Both the position numbers and the translations under genes were made by a program. Shown here piece by piece: positions 25,358 through 35,921 of a stretch of DNA of 64,000 nucleotides. The DNA is taken from NCBI GenBank assembly GCA_015655115.1, contig JAATFQ010000209.1, positions 1 through 64,000 of the forward strand. The letters are read 5' to 3'. Positions within the stretch are counted from its first letter, which is position 1, and each line of letters opens with the position of its first letter. This DNA comes from Sphingobacteriales bacterium. Its GTDB lineage: Bacteria; Bacteroidota; Bacteroidia; Sphingobacteriales; Sphingobacteriaceae. The notes under the pieces were generated by a model. That model saw nothing but the letters and a program-made list of their open reading frames with translations, was not told where the DNA came from and ran no database searches.

Positions 25358-27743
25358 TTATCGGTTGGCCCGGGTTTCCTCTTCAATTTTTTGTTTCTCT
25401 CTGGCACTATAGTTCGAGCTGCCAAAGTTATAAGTGAGGCTGAAGACAAGTTTGTTAGTGCCGTTATAATGAGTGAAGTCGTTATCAATGATATTTTTCT
25501 CTCTAAAGATGATCCTGCGTTCTCCCTCATCGAAAATATCCTGAATGGCCAGTTTCGTGCTGATCCTGTTTTTATGCCATGATTTCTGAACGGCAATGTC
25601 TAATGTAGAAACCGGGGCATAGATATAAAGGCTGTTGCCGCTCTTTGATTCATAGTTATAGCTCAGGTCTACCAGCATTGGTTTTAGCGTAAGCATCTGG
25701 CTGCTGCTGATGGTATAATTGTAAACCGGGATCTGGTAGGTTTGGCCAAGATATGGCATAAGTTCCCTGTTATAGTATAAGCCGATACTGTTGTTCATCG
25801 TCCACCATTTGCTGATGGTTAGTGGAGCGTTGGCCAGTATATTGGCAAAATCCCTGTAGGGAAGGTTGGTACCCATGAAAGCAAGGATATTGGTTATGGG
25901 GTCATATTCCGGATAGCGGACCATTGGCTCGTTTTCCCGTCCGCCGTTCAAAGAAATATTGAGCGCTCCTTTGCTATAAGACAGTGCGAACAAGTTGGTA
26001 GTAGAAGGCTGCAGGTAGGGATTGCCGATCCAGTAGTTGCGCGGGCTGAAATAGAAGCGGAAAGGATTTAGTGCATTGAAGGTCGGTCTGGTTAATCGCC
26101 TGCTGTAGCTCAGGCTGATCTGGTGGTTATTTGCGATTTGATAGGTCAGCCTAGTGCTTGGCAACCACTTGAAGTAGTCTCTTTCTGTGCGGTTTGCTGC
26201 TGTCTCTGAGTTGGCAATACTGCGCGTATGTTCGCTCCTGAGGCTCAGGCTATAGTTAAACTTTCCTATAGTTCCGAGATAAGATAGGTATCCCGCAGTA
26301 ATGTTTTCGAGGTAGCTGAAGCGGTTGCTGCGGGTGGGGTCGGGATTAAAACCTCCGGTTCCCAAAGTATCATACCTCAGGTTGTTTGTTGTAGTAGTAT
26401 TGGCGAACTTTCCGCCCAGTTCAAGTTTTCCAGTACCTATTTTTTGTGTATAGTCTGCCTGCGCGGTGCGGATCAGGATGTTGTTGCGGGAATGGGTTTT
26501 CCAATGGTTTACCAGCGTACCGCTGAGCTGGTCGGTGTTGCGGATATTCTCGTTTTGAAGGTTGTCGATCTCTGCTATGGCGGTAATGATATGTAGCTCG
26601 CCCGTTCTGAATTGGGCATCATAATTAATGCCCCCGGCATAGTTGTGCTGTTTTGGATTGGAATTATTGTTGCTCTTTAGGATAGCAATCGTGTTGGTAT
26701 TGGTATTATCCCTGGTGGTCAAATCGTTTCCTGTTATTCCCTTACGGGTGATCTGGTAGGTACGGAGATAAGCCTCCAGGCTTTGCCCCTTTTTTGGTTC
26801 AAAAACGGCCCTTGTCTGTATATTATAGTTTTGATTTTCAGTAATGGTTTTGGTCTCTGTATTCATCGCATTTGTATTGGCCAGAAATTGCAGGGCATGG
26901 AAGCGGTAATAGGTGCTGCCAGCAGTATGGCCCAGATTTAATCCATAGAGGAATTTCGGGGTTTTATAGTTAAGAGAAAGACTGTTGTCTAAAAAACTGT
27001 TTTCGTTCTGCTGGAAGCGCAGGTTGTAAGTACCCCGGAGTCCGAGTAATTGATTACGCTTAAGCCTGACATCGATAATACCCTGATACTGCCCGTCATA
27101 TTTAGATGAGGGCAGATTAATCAGCTCTATAGATTGGACCATATCCGGAGATAGGCTGGAAAGGTAAACCTGGAGTTCATCACTATTCATGTTTAGAGGT
27201 TTGCCATCTACGAACAGTGTCGGAGAAGTCCTGCTGCCCAATAGCATTGTGCCATCCGGGTTTACCTGAAGACCCGGAAGTTTACGGAATACCTCCATCA
27301 GGCTAGAGGCAGACTTAAAAAAAAACATTGTCTGCGACGCTGATTTTTAACTGGCCATTATGAGTGATAGATTTTAGCGTACTCCCGGTAACAGTTACCG
27401 TTTGCAGCATATTCAGTTCCGCGGACATAGATAGATTGCCAAGGTCCATTGTTGGTTGCTTATCCGTCAGCATAATCTCCCTTTGCAGTTTTTGGTAGCC
27501 CGTTAGAGTTGCTGAAAAGATATATCTGCCATTGGGCACTCGGCTAAACGCGAATGCGCCAAGCGTGTCAGTGCTGCTATATCTGATTTGTTTGGGATCG
27601 GTGAGTGCTGTGAGAGATAAGTTTACAAAGGGAATGGCCTGGTCGGTAATAGCGTCTGTCATCTTGCCCCGCAGGGTCTGTCCGCTTAGAGGATTTCTGA
27701 TATACAGGGTTAAGCATAAGCAGAGTAGTAATATTATTTTCAT
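25358..27743 (-). pseudogene. Outer-membrane beta-barrel receptor interrupted by a frameshift
   Basis: An OMP_b-brl_3-type receptor of about 795 residues in two frames. The 5' part (27743 to 27315, 142 codons) has a signal peptide, a carboxypeptidase-regulatory-like domain and the start of the plug (MLQTVTVTGSTLK); it ends VADNVFF-stop. The 3' part continues (FFKSASSLMEVFRKLPGLQV) through the plug and the barrel to GSSNYSAREKQ. The break is at a run of nine Ts on the coding strand (about 27316-27325): eight Ts restore VADNVFFKSAS exactly. This may be a switch by slipped-strand mispairing, a fixed pseudogene or a sequencing error. No TonB box partner or SusD is adjacent; an AraC-type regulator lies about 120 bases upstream on the same strand. 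Confidence 0.88.
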
Positions 27744-27864
27744 CTTCTTGTATCTGGATTAAAGGATATCCAAAACTAAGTGGGATGATCGGGAAGGGGG
27801 TCCCGGATCTGAGATTCGGGAGTACTGAATTATAAATCTGTACGTAACTTTTTGCAGGTATAAC

Positions 27865-28947
27865 TTACAGCGCTTCTTTGTAAAGGGTAGGTGTAGTGTT
27901 CATGTGTTTTTTGAAAGCGGCATAAAAGGTAGACTTTGAGTTAAAGCCAACCTCATAGCCGATCTCCTCCAGCTTAATTGTCTTATTGTGTTTGATCATC
28001 TGACAAGATTCATCGATACGGTATTTATTGATATAGGTTGCAAAACTTTTGTCGAGGTTGTCGTTGAGCAGTTGTGAAAGCTGGTGGCCAGAGATATTGA
28101 CTTTCCGGGCAAGGTCATTGAGCTTCAGGTCTGGATTTTTGTAAAGCTTTTGTTCGAGTATGAGTTGCTGCAGCTTTGCGGTCAGTAAGGAGGCTTGGTC
28201 ATGTGAAATCTTTTTGTCGGCATACCTTTCCCGGTACTGATAGCTTTCCCTGTCCTGATCTTTTTTGCCTGGGAATATGGTATTGTCCTTTTTCCTGTTG
28301 ATGAAAAGAGGAATGTTAAGGTAAAGCATTAGTGAAAAAAACAGTCCACCGCTGATATACATGGTTTTGAAAAACCCCATCATCGCTAATACAAAAGCGA
28401 TATGGACGATCAATACACCGCCAAAGATTGATACGACTGATTTTTCTGTTGTGGAAAGCTTTTCCGTAGAAGCAAAGAGTTTAGGGATCAGCTTTCTTAT
28501 TTGCCATCCCGAGAGGAATATAAAAGCAGTCCATTGCAGATAGATCAGTTTAGGAATATAGGTTTTCCATGGCAGGGGATAGCTGGAATATGGAAATAAG
28601 ACGCCTGTTAATACGATCAGTGCTACCCAGAACAGGTATGAACGGGTCCAATTAATCGTTTTGCTTATGGGGTTTGCTAATGCCGCCCTGATAAAGTAAA
28701 AGAGTGAAGGGCCAATCAGGAAACAGCCCGAAAGGCCTATTTGTATATAAATCTGCGGCAGGGCAGGATAGAAATACAGAAAAATGGATTTTGTAATTCT
28801 AATGCTGAGCATTAAGAGCAGTAAGCCGAGGTACTGTGCAGCTGGGGTCTTAAGTTTTCTGAAAAGCAAAAGGTAGACGCTGATGGTAAAGCCGTTAAAT
28901 ACGCCCAATGCACTAAAGAAGAAAAGGATTTGCTGGCCCAGGTTCAT
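27865..28947 (-). CDS. Membrane-bound AraC-family transcriptional regulator
   Basis: A 360-residue protein with six to seven hydrophobic helices over the first 220 residues and a C-terminal AraC/XylS DNA-binding domain (about 255-358). The latter has both HTH units: LNDLARKVNISGHQLSQLLND and LEEIGYEVGFNSKSTFYAAFKKHMNTTPTLY. Membrane-anchored AraC regulators are frequent in Bacteroidota and are thought to sense signals in the envelope. It lies just upstream of the frameshifted receptor gene on the same strand, which it may control. The promoter would lie in the gap before the divergent TonB receptor gene. Confidence 0.92.
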   Translation of the reverse strand: MNLGQQILFFFSALGVFNGFTISVYLLLFRKLKTPAAQYLGLLLLMLSIRITKSIFLYFYPALPQIYIQIGLSGCFLIGPSLFYFIRAALANPISKTINWTRSYLFWVALIVLTGVLFPYSSYPLPWKTYIPKLIYLQWTAFIFLSGWQIRKLIPKLFASTEKLSTTEKSVVSIFGGVLIVHIAFVLAMMGFFKTMYISGGLFFSLMLYLNIPLFINRKKDNTIFPGKKDQDRESYQYRERYADKKISHDQASLLTAKLQQLILEQKLYKNPDLKLNDLARKVNISGHQLSQLLNDNLDKSFATYINKYRIDESCQMIKHNKTIKLEEIGYEVGFNSKSTFYAAFKKHMNTTPTLYKEAL

Positions 28948-28986
28948 CCAGCCAAAATAATAATAATACTCCTAATATTTATTGAC

Positions 28987-29154
28987 TTACTGTCCCTCTG
29001 TTAACTCTGCAGGATTAAAATCGCGGCTAAACAAAATCTTTACTTCTACATTAGTAGAGTTGCTAAGGCCAATGTTTCCTTCATATTTCCATCCGAGTGA
29101 GGTCAGATAGTTCAATGCCTGGACAAAATCTTCAATATATTCTACCTTTCTCAT
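28987..29154 (-). CDS. Small hypothetical protein
   Basis: A 55-codon frame from ATG 29152-29154 to TAA 28987-28989. It reads MRKVEYIEDFVQALNYLTSL, then GWKYEGNIGLSNSTNVEVKI and LFSRDFNPAELTEGQ: a helix followed by strands, protein-like in composition. The frame remains open 13 codons upstream of the ATG (SSSALVQKM). It lies upstream of the AraC-type gene on the same strand, between it and the divergent TonB receptor gene. I do not recognise it; it may be a real small protein or a decayed gene end. Confidence 0.45.
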   Translation of the reverse strand: MRKVEYIEDFVQALNYLTSLGWKYEGNIGLSNSTNVEVKILFSRDFNPAELTEGQ

Positions 29155-29351
29155 CTTCTGAACAAGCGCAGAACTGCTGCCTTGCCTGATTTCTTAATCT
29201 AACCGTATAATTAAGGTAACATAGTACTTCTATTTTCGCCGCTGAAATAAGATTATATTATTTATGATGTAATTCATTGAAGCGCTCTGAGGTTTGTCAA
29301 CAGCAAGCGTAAAATGTAAGCATCATTTAGATTTAGAAACCCCAAAAAACA

Positions 29352-32300
29352 ATGATGAGAAATCTACTCTGTACCTTTCTATTCCTTATGCTGGTCTGTT
29401 TTGGAAAAAACGAATTAGCAGCACAAACTACGCAAGCTTCAATTTCAGGAGTAATTACCGATGACAAGAACCAGCCTATTCCAGGGGCATCCGTTCAGGT
29501 GCGCAATGAGTCTACCGGTTTTACTACCTCCACCATCACCAATGCAAAAGGAAATTATACCTTTAAAGAGCTTCCTTTAGGTACTCCTTATAGCATTACC
29601 GTAAAATATATTGGCTTCGGTCTGCAGAAAAGAACCGGTTATTCACTTAATCAGGGTGATGCCGTTAGGATCAACCTGATGATGAAGGATAACGTGCAGG
29701 ACCTGGCCGTAGTAGAAATAGTAGGATCAGGCATGAAAAACAAGACCGAGAATTTGGGTGCTGCTACTACTGTTTCTGCAAGAGACATCTCCAGGCTCCC
29801 TGTAAACGGACGTAACTTTTCCAGTTTAATGGACCTTTCTCCATTGAGCAGGGGAGGGAATATTATGGGTCAGCTGGGTTCTTCTACTAACTTCACCATT
29901 GACGGGACGAGCGCTAAGAATCCAACTTCGGCAGGGTCGACCACCAGTCGTTCCGGTGCACCGTACTCTCTTTCTATGGAAGCTGTGCGGGAGTTTAAAG
30001 TGGTGACCAACCAATATGATGTAACACAGGGCCGTGCTGGTGGGGGTACCATCAGTGCAGTAACAAAATCGGGTACCAATACACTTACAGGTAGTGCATT
30101 TACTTATGGCCGTGCCGACTGGTTGGCGAGTAAATATGGCATTAACGGTAATAAACGTGTATCAGACTTCTCTACTTATCAATACGGTTTCTCCTTAGGC
30201 GGACCTATTATTAAAGATAAACTGCACTTCTTCATGGCCTGGGATCACCAGCGTGATGCACGTCCTTTACAGATTGCCAATATTCAATCTCCTGCAGATG
30301 AAGCCAGGCTAAAGCTTACACAGACCACTTTAGATCAATTTGTAGGTATTGCCAGATCCAAATACGGTGTATCAAGCAGCAAACAATTTGGCGAGTTCGA
30401 CAAGCTGAGAGGTTCTGATGCAGCTTTCTTACGTTTAGACTGGCAGATCAATGAAAAGAACTTACTGACCATCAGAGATAACTATACTAACGACAGGAAT
30501 AAGCAGGGGCTGGAAGATAATACAGCGATCAACCTGTATGAATCTTATGGTAACGATAAAAATGTCGACAATAACTTGTTGGCTACATTACGTACTTCCA
30601 TCAGTCCGCGGTTAACAAATGAGTTAAAAGCAATGCACTTGTACACCTATCAGCAAAGCAGCCCCGGCGATCAGCTGCCTTCAGCAAATATCCCGCGTGC
30701 GGTAGTTGAAGGTCTGTCATCAGTGGTAGATGGTAAAAATCTGACGACTAACATCCAGATTGGTGGCCACCGTTTTGCACAGGAAGGTTTTGACAATAAT
30801 GTTTTCCAGTTGGTAGATAACTTGTATTTTAATACTGATAAAGTAAAATATACCTTTGGTACCGACCTGATGTATACCCGGGCACATTCTACCTATGGCA
30901 GTGAGCTGAATGGTAAATTCTATTTTGCTGATACCGAGAGTTTGGTCAACGGCGAAAAAAAAATTACCAGTGCAATAGACAACTTCAATAATATGACCCC
31001 ATACCGTTATACAAGGGAAGTACCATTGGTGGCCGATCCGAGTGTGACACAAGGTATTTTCAACTCTGCATTATATGCGCAGATGCAGACCAAGCTAGCT
31101 ACAGGACTGGAAATGACCGCTGGTTTACGTGCCGATTACACCTATTATCCTGCAGCGCCTTTAAACCAACTGGTGTTAGATGAACTGGGCTTACGTACAG
31201 ACAATTCATTGTCTAGTTTCCAAATCCAGCCGAGAGTTCAGTTTACACTGGACGTGAACGAAGCGCATACAGATTATGTCCGTTTTGGTGCCGGTATTTT
31301 TGGTTCAGACATTAACAACTATGCTACCATTAACAACAGGGTTTTTGACGGTACACGGATTGCTTCTGTCGATGTATTGTCGCCAAACGTGCCTACACCA
31401 AATTTCCCGAGCTACCGCAAGGATCCGTCTACTGCTCCGGGTGTAGAGCTTTTCGATATTCCAGGTGTTAACAAATTGATTACCATTAATACCAATGCAA
31501 GTGATGCACGTGTGCCTGTAGTCTATAAAGCAAACGCATCTTATAACCATTTCTTCACTGAAAAGCTGAGAGCTGGGATTACAGGTTACGCTACTTTAGG
31601 AAGACATAACTATATGTATGTAGACCGCAACATGGTTACTGACCCTTACTTCAGGCTTGCCAATGAAGGTGGAAGAGGGGTGTATGTACCTGCTGCATCT
31701 ATTTCAAATGGTGTTCCTAACTGGCAGCAAGGCCGTATCAGCAATAAATTAGGTCGTGTGTTAGAGATGAACAGCAAAGGTAAGATCAACCAGTTTGCGG
31801 TAGTGCTGGATGCGACTTATCAGTACCTTGGAGATGGCGAAATCACCGTAAGTTATACCTGGAATGATACGAAGGACAATACTTCTTACAATGGTAACGT
31901 AGCTAATACAGCTACACTGTCATTACCAGTTAAAGATGACCCGCGTGATCTGAGCAAAATGAGTTATTCAGATAACCAGTTCCGTAATAAGATTGTAGTT
32001 TATACAACTCTGCCTACATTCGCTGGTTTCAGTGTAGGTATCCGTTACAGCGCTATCGGAGGAACAAGATACAGCTTGCTTTCCGGCGGTAATACCAATG
32101 GAGATTTTGTCGCAACAAATGATCTTGCTTATATCTTTGACGTAAATGATGCCAGCGTACCTCAGAATGTACGTACAGGCTTACAGGGGATATTAGATAA
32201 CCCTAATGCGAGCAAGAGCTTAAAAGATTATATCCGTAAATATTCCGGCGGTATTGCTGAGAGAAATGGCGGAGTGAATGGGTTCTATGGTACAGTTGAT

Positions 32301-32585
32301 TTGAGGATCAGCAAGAAGTTTAGAATCTATAAAACACACAGTATTGAACTTTCAGGCGATTTGTTTAACGTAGGTAACCTGCTGAAGAAATCATGGGGCG
32401 TAAATGAGTCACTGGGTAGCCAGGCATTATATTCACTGGGTGTAGCAGCAACAGCGACCACTCCGAGACAACTTGGTTTTGACAATACTACCAATCAATA
32501 TGTATACAGCGTAAATAATACCGGAATTGTCACGCCTTCAGGGAATCCTTGGCAAGGACAGTTTGGCGTACGCTATTCGTTCTAA
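29352..32585 (+). CDS. Oar-like TonB-dependent outer-membrane receptor
   Basis: A 1077-residue receptor. Signal peptide (about 1-25), carboxypeptidase-regulatory-like domain (about 28-118, ISGVITDDKNQPIPGASVQV), plug domain (about 120-240: LPVNGRNFSSLMDLSPLSRG, FTIDGTSAKNPTSAGSTTS, GTISAVTKSGTNTLTG), then a long barrel ending in GQFGVRYSF with the terminal Phe expected for outer-membrane insertion. The NGRNF and SGTN motifs are typical of the Oar/TonB_dep_Rec subgroup rather than SusC. No SusD gene follows, and a terminator lies directly downstream, so it is monocistronic. Two ATGs, at 29352 and 29355, are possible. Ligand unknown. Confidence 0.93.
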   Translation: MMRNLLCTFLFLMLVCFGKNELAAQTTQASISGVITDDKNQPIPGASVQVRNESTGFTTSTITNAKGNYTFKELPLGTPYSITVKYIGFGLQKRTGYSLNQGDAVRINLMMKDNVQDLAVVEIVGSGMKNKTENLGAATTVSARDISRLPVNGRNFSSLMDLSPLSRGGNIMGQLGSSTNFTIDGTSAKNPTSAGSTTSRSGAPYSLSMEAVREFKVVTNQYDVTQGRAGGGTISAVTKSGTNTLTGSAFTYGRADWLASKYGINGNKRVSDFSTYQYGFSLGGPIIKDKLHFFMAWDHQRDARPLQIANIQSPADEARLKLTQTTLDQFVGIARSKYGVSSSKQFGEFDKLRGSDAAFLRLDWQINEKNLLTIRDNYTNDRNKQGLEDNTAINLYESYGNDKNVDNNLLATLRTSISPRLTNELKAMHLYTYQQSSPGDQLPSANIPRAVVEGLSSVVDGKNLTTNIQIGGHRFAQEGFDNNVFQLVDNLYFNTDKVKYTFGTDLMYTRAHSTYGSELNGKFYFADTESLVNGEKKITSAIDNFNNMTPYRYTREVPLVADPSVTQGIFNSALYAQMQTKLATGLEMTAGLRADYTYYPAAPLNQLVLDELGLRTDNSLSSFQIQPRVQFTLDVNEAHTDYVRFGAGIFGSDINNYATINNRVFDGTRIASVDVLSPNVPTPNFPSYRKDPSTAPGVELFDIPGVNKLITINTNASDARVPVVYKANASYNHFFTEKLRAGITGYATLGRHNYMYVDRNMVTDPYFRLANEGGRGVYVPAASISNGVPNWQQGRISNKLGRVLEMNSKGKINQFAVVLDATYQYLGDGEITVSYTWNDTKDNTSYNGNVANTATLSLPVKDDPRDLSKMSYSDNQFRNKIVVYTTLPTFAGFSVGIRYSAIGGTRYSLLSGGNTNGDFVATNDLAYIFDVNDASVPQNVRTGLQGILDNPNASKSLKDYIRKYSGGIAERNGGVNGFYGTVDLRISKKFRIYKTHSIELSGDLFNVGNLLKKSWGVNESLGSQALYSLGVAATATTPRQLGFDNTTNQYVYSVNNTGIVTPSGNPWQGQFGVRYSF

Positions 32586-32627
32586 TTTATTATCATAATG
32601 TAACTGCAGTCTGTAAAAGCTGCAGTT

Positions 32628-32674
32628 AAACTCCCCGTATCTCTTTATCCAGAAGTAATGCGGGGAGTTTTTTT
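32628..32674 (+). terminator. Rho-independent terminator
   Basis: Ten-base arms AAACTCCCCG/CGGGGAGTTT followed by TTTT, 43 bases after the Oar-like receptor stop. A smaller hairpin AACTGCAG/CTGCAGTT precedes it at about 32602-32627. Confidence 0.88.
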
Positions 32675-33090
32675 ATAAAGTTTTGTATTAAAGCATCTTT
32701 CCACAGTGAGAGAGTTGATGTCCTTTGAAGCTATTCCCCTTTATTTAAGGACGAATTTGCCAGGTTTTTCTTAGGCAAAACTTGGCAAGATTTGCCGCAT
32801 TATAATGGGAACTGTAATGATGAAAAATAATTGTCCACCAGTATTTTCTTAAATTACAACAGATGAAGGAATATATCAATGTGATCGATGAATGTGAATA
32901 ACTTGAGCTGCCACTAGGAGTATTCCTCAGGTCATCGTCCATTTTTATCTTAAATCCGGACATATAAGGTTGATGTGTCCATCTTGAGTAAGATGTAAAA
33001 TCTTTTTAAGCCAATTTCTGCCGGGTGTGTAAAAATTAGCATAGTTATTGCGTAGCTGCTTGGTTTAAAGACAATCACCGTCGATTTTAT
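32675..33090. other. Intergenic region, nothing recognised
   Basis: About 415 bases after the receptor terminator and before the mechanosensitive channel gene. No frame reads like a protein and I see no RNA gene or repeat. It should hold the channel gene's promoter, but I cannot pick a convincing one. Confidence 0.5.
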
Positions 33091-35430
33091 ATGAAAGCTA
33101 ATTTATACGCCTTCCTGTTGTTCTTTTCATTAGCCCTGTTGCTAAAACCAGAAATTATAAAAGCTCAGGAAGAAGGTAAAAAGGCAGCAGACAGTTCAAC
33201 TACGATTCCTGATACGCTGTTATTTAAAATCCAAACCGCTCAGTCGACCCTCAATGAAATAGACGCTGCCAACGAGAAAATAGGAGATATCAGCAGGATT
33301 AAGAAAGATTTCAGCGCACTGAATGCAGATCTTGACCCCCTGAAGACTGACCTGGAGGACGTCAAAAAAACGATCGACAAGAAAAGTCTGCTCAGCTATG
33401 AGCTGTTGCTGAAAGATGCCCAGGCAAAGTTATTTAAGTGGCAGGATGCACTGTCCAGAAAAAATGGCGACTTACAACGATGGTCGAAACAAATTATCAG
33501 TTTAAGTGACGATTCATTATTAAAAATCTCAGCGACAGATACTACGGCCAAAGCTTTATACAAATCCCAGATTTCGTCCTTACGGATTCGGTTGCAGCGA
33601 ACAGGAGCAGCAACTAACTTACAGCTCGACACTGTCAGCAGGTTACTGGCTCAGGTTTCTGCAGGGGTATCTCTGGTCACGGATTTGCAGAACAACACGG
33701 CAGACAGGCTTAGGAATACTGGTATCAATGAGGTCAGTAAAGAATCCCCTTATATCTGGTCGGCCCCTTCAGCAAGCCTGGACAACAGTGTCGGCGAGCT
33801 GGTCCGCTCTACCTATCAGGGGCAAAATAAAATTCTGAGTTACTTTATCCGCTCTACATGGGATAACAGGACTTTGCTGCTCCTGATCGCAGCGGGCTTC
33901 TTTTTATGGATAAGAAATAACTTCAGAAACGCAGGTACAGCTGAGATGCGAAAACTCATTGGCGAGCTCAATTTCGAGTATATCAAGCCTTTTCCCCTTG
34001 TTGCCACATTAATCTTCCTGCTCACGCTCACCCCTTTATTTGAGCCAGATGCCCCATCTTTTTATATTGAGCTGATCCAGTTTTGGCTGCTCGTGATCTT
34101 ATCGTTCTTATTTTTCAAAAAGCTGGAAAAGCCTGCCCTGCGGCTGTGGTTCATTGCCGTTGGATTACATATAGGGATTATTGCGGCAAGTGCGATGATC
34201 AATGATGCTTTATGGATGCGATTGGCGCTGATACTGATTAACAGCGGCTCAATTTATTACGGTATTCTGGTGTATCGATATTTAAAAGAAGCTCCCTTTG
34301 CTACCCGGTTTGTGCGAACAGTCTCTTTCGTATACCTGACCCTTAATGCTCTGGCCATTTTGTTTAATATTTTCGGGCGTATCACCCTGGCTAAGGTTTT
34401 CAGTATAACAGCTGTCATGGGGTTAACACAGGTTGTCGGCCTGGTCGTTTTTGTACAGCTGTGCATTGAGTCTATGGAGCTGCAGATGAAGGTGAGCTCC
34501 TGTTCTAATGGACTATTTTCACGGATCAATGCAGATAAAGCCCGATCTTCTGTTAAAAAGTTTTTCAGCTGGCTATCTATCCTGCTGTGGTGGATTGTTT
34601 TTACGATCAATCTTGGTATAGCTTCCGGTGTAATTGCGCTGGTTACTTCCATCATCACAAAAGGCCGTGTTTTTGGCAGTATTAAATTTTCGCTGGGCAA
34701 CCTGCTGTTCTTCGCGCTGATCGTGTATCTCACTAACCTGCTGCAAAAATATGTAGGTCTGCTGTTTGGCGATAAGAAACTTCAGTTTGAACAAAAGGTG
34801 GAGCATAAGAGCACCAAGCTGGCACTGGTTAGGCTGATCATTATATTACTGGGCACCTTAATGGCCTTTGCGGCATCAGGTGTGCCCATGGACAAGCTGA
34901 CGGTAGTTTTAGGCGCCTTTGGCGTTGGTATAGGTCTGGGGATGCAAAATATCATCAGCAACTTCGTCTCTGGCATCATCTTGATTTTTGAAAAGCCTTT
35001 TCGGATTGGTGATTACATAGAGCTTGCAGAAAAGAAGGGAAAGGTGCAGGATATAGGAATCCGTTCAAGCAGAATGTTAACTGCGCAGGGGGCCGATGTT
35101 ATTATCCCTAACGGAGACCTGCTTTCAGGGAGACTGGTGAACTGGACCCTTCATAATGATTATATCAAAACTGAAGTGACTTTCAAGATTGCCGGTCATG
35201 AAAACCTGGATGCGGTCAGTAAAATTATTGAAAAAGAATTATCAAAACTAAGCAGCAGCACGGTTGGCAATTTAAAACCTGAGATCCTGGTAAATGCAAT
35301 TGCGGCAGACAGCATTGAATTAAAAGTGCTTGTCTGGATCAATAACATTTACATTGAAGCGGGCTTTAAAAGCGATTTTCTAAAATTGCTGTTGGTTAGC
35401 TTTAATGATGCCGGGATCAGGATTTTGTAA
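33091..35430 (+). CDS. Large mechanosensitive ion channel (MscS family)
   Basis: A 779-residue channel protein. Signal peptide (about 1-25), a periplasmic coiled-coil/helical domain (about 40-245) as in MscK and YbdG-like long forms, then roughly ten transmembrane helices (about 255-640). The MscS pore helix and beta domain follow: VVLGAFGVGIGLGMQNIISN, then FVSGIILIFEKPFRIGDYIEL, VIIPNGDLLSGRLVNWTL, and an alpha/beta end to residue 779. These channels open under membrane tension and release solutes during osmotic downshock. The Gly/Ala packing of the pore helix is preserved. The gene stands alone. Confidence 0.93.
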   Translation: MKANLYAFLLFFSLALLLKPEIIKAQEEGKKAADSSTTIPDTLLFKIQTAQSTLNEIDAANEKIGDISRIKKDFSALNADLDPLKTDLEDVKKTIDKKSLLSYELLLKDAQAKLFKWQDALSRKNGDLQRWSKQIISLSDDSLLKISATDTTAKALYKSQISSLRIRLQRTGAATNLQLDTVSRLLAQVSAGVSLVTDLQNNTADRLRNTGINEVSKESPYIWSAPSASLDNSVGELVRSTYQGQNKILSYFIRSTWDNRTLLLLIAAGFFLWIRNNFRNAGTAEMRKLIGELNFEYIKPFPLVATLIFLLTLTPLFEPDAPSFYIELIQFWLLVILSFLFFKKLEKPALRLWFIAVGLHIGIIAASAMINDALWMRLALILINSGSIYYGILVYRYLKEAPFATRFVRTVSFVYLTLNALAILFNIFGRITLAKVFSITAVMGLTQVVGLVVFVQLCIESMELQMKVSSCSNGLFSRINADKARSSVKKFFSWLSILLWWIVFTINLGIASGVIALVTSIITKGRVFGSIKFSLGNLLFFALIVYLTNLLQKYVGLLFGDKKLQFEQKVEHKSTKLALVRLIIILLGTLMAFAASGVPMDKLTVVLGAFGVGIGLGMQNIISNFVSGIILIFEKPFRIGDYIELAEKKGKVQDIGIRSSRMLTAQGADVIIPNGDLLSGRLVNWTLHNDYIKTEVTFKIAGHENLDAVSKIIEKELSKLSSSTVGNLKPEILVNAIAADSIELKVLVWINNIYIEAGFKSDFLKLLLVSFNDAGIRIL

Positions 35431-35921
35431 TTTCTAAAGCTTTTCTATTTCTTCAGGTGCAAGGCTGGTAGACTTCGCTCGTTTCAATAGCACAGTCCAT
35501 TACATTTTTATTATCCCATCTTTGTATTTGTCTTTGATCGATTGTCCTTTCTAATTCAATACTAATCGCATAAATTCATATGCGACTGAAGATGGCAATA
35601 AATGTGATGGTACAAATTGTACAGTTACAAATTTTAATTAAACAAATCTGGAATTATGGGCATGACAAAGTGGATACAATTTCTTTTATAAAGAGTATAA
35701 TGATGAGCAAACAGGTGGTTTTCATAAATTATTTTGAAATGACATCAGAAAATTGATAAAATAATCTATAAATTTAAAAAAGAAATAGTGAATCAAGCTT
35801 TTATACAGGGTGTTATATAATGAAAATAGATTCTTATATAATTTATTCCAAATTAAGCCTTGTAATGTAGTGGAAATGGGATTTAATACTTAATTTTATT
35901 GAACTAAAAAGTATACCTAAA
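35431..35921. other. AT-rich intergenic region, nothing recognised
   Basis: About 490 bases between the channel gene and the CpsB-like gene. On the minus strand, short text such as KGQSIKDKYKDGI and KRAKSTSLAPEEIEKL is interrupted by stops, so at most a decayed small gene is present. No RNA gene or strong hairpin was seen. Confidence 0.4.

Noticed and set aside
27804-27828. Imperfect hairpin TCCCG...CGGGA between the AraC and receptor genes
   Set aside because: Stem has a mismatch and no T run on the relevant strand; not clear enough to call a terminator.
32745-32963. Minus-strand frame of 72 codons
   Set aside because: Low-complexity Ser/Ile/Tyr-rich text without any family look; judged spurious.
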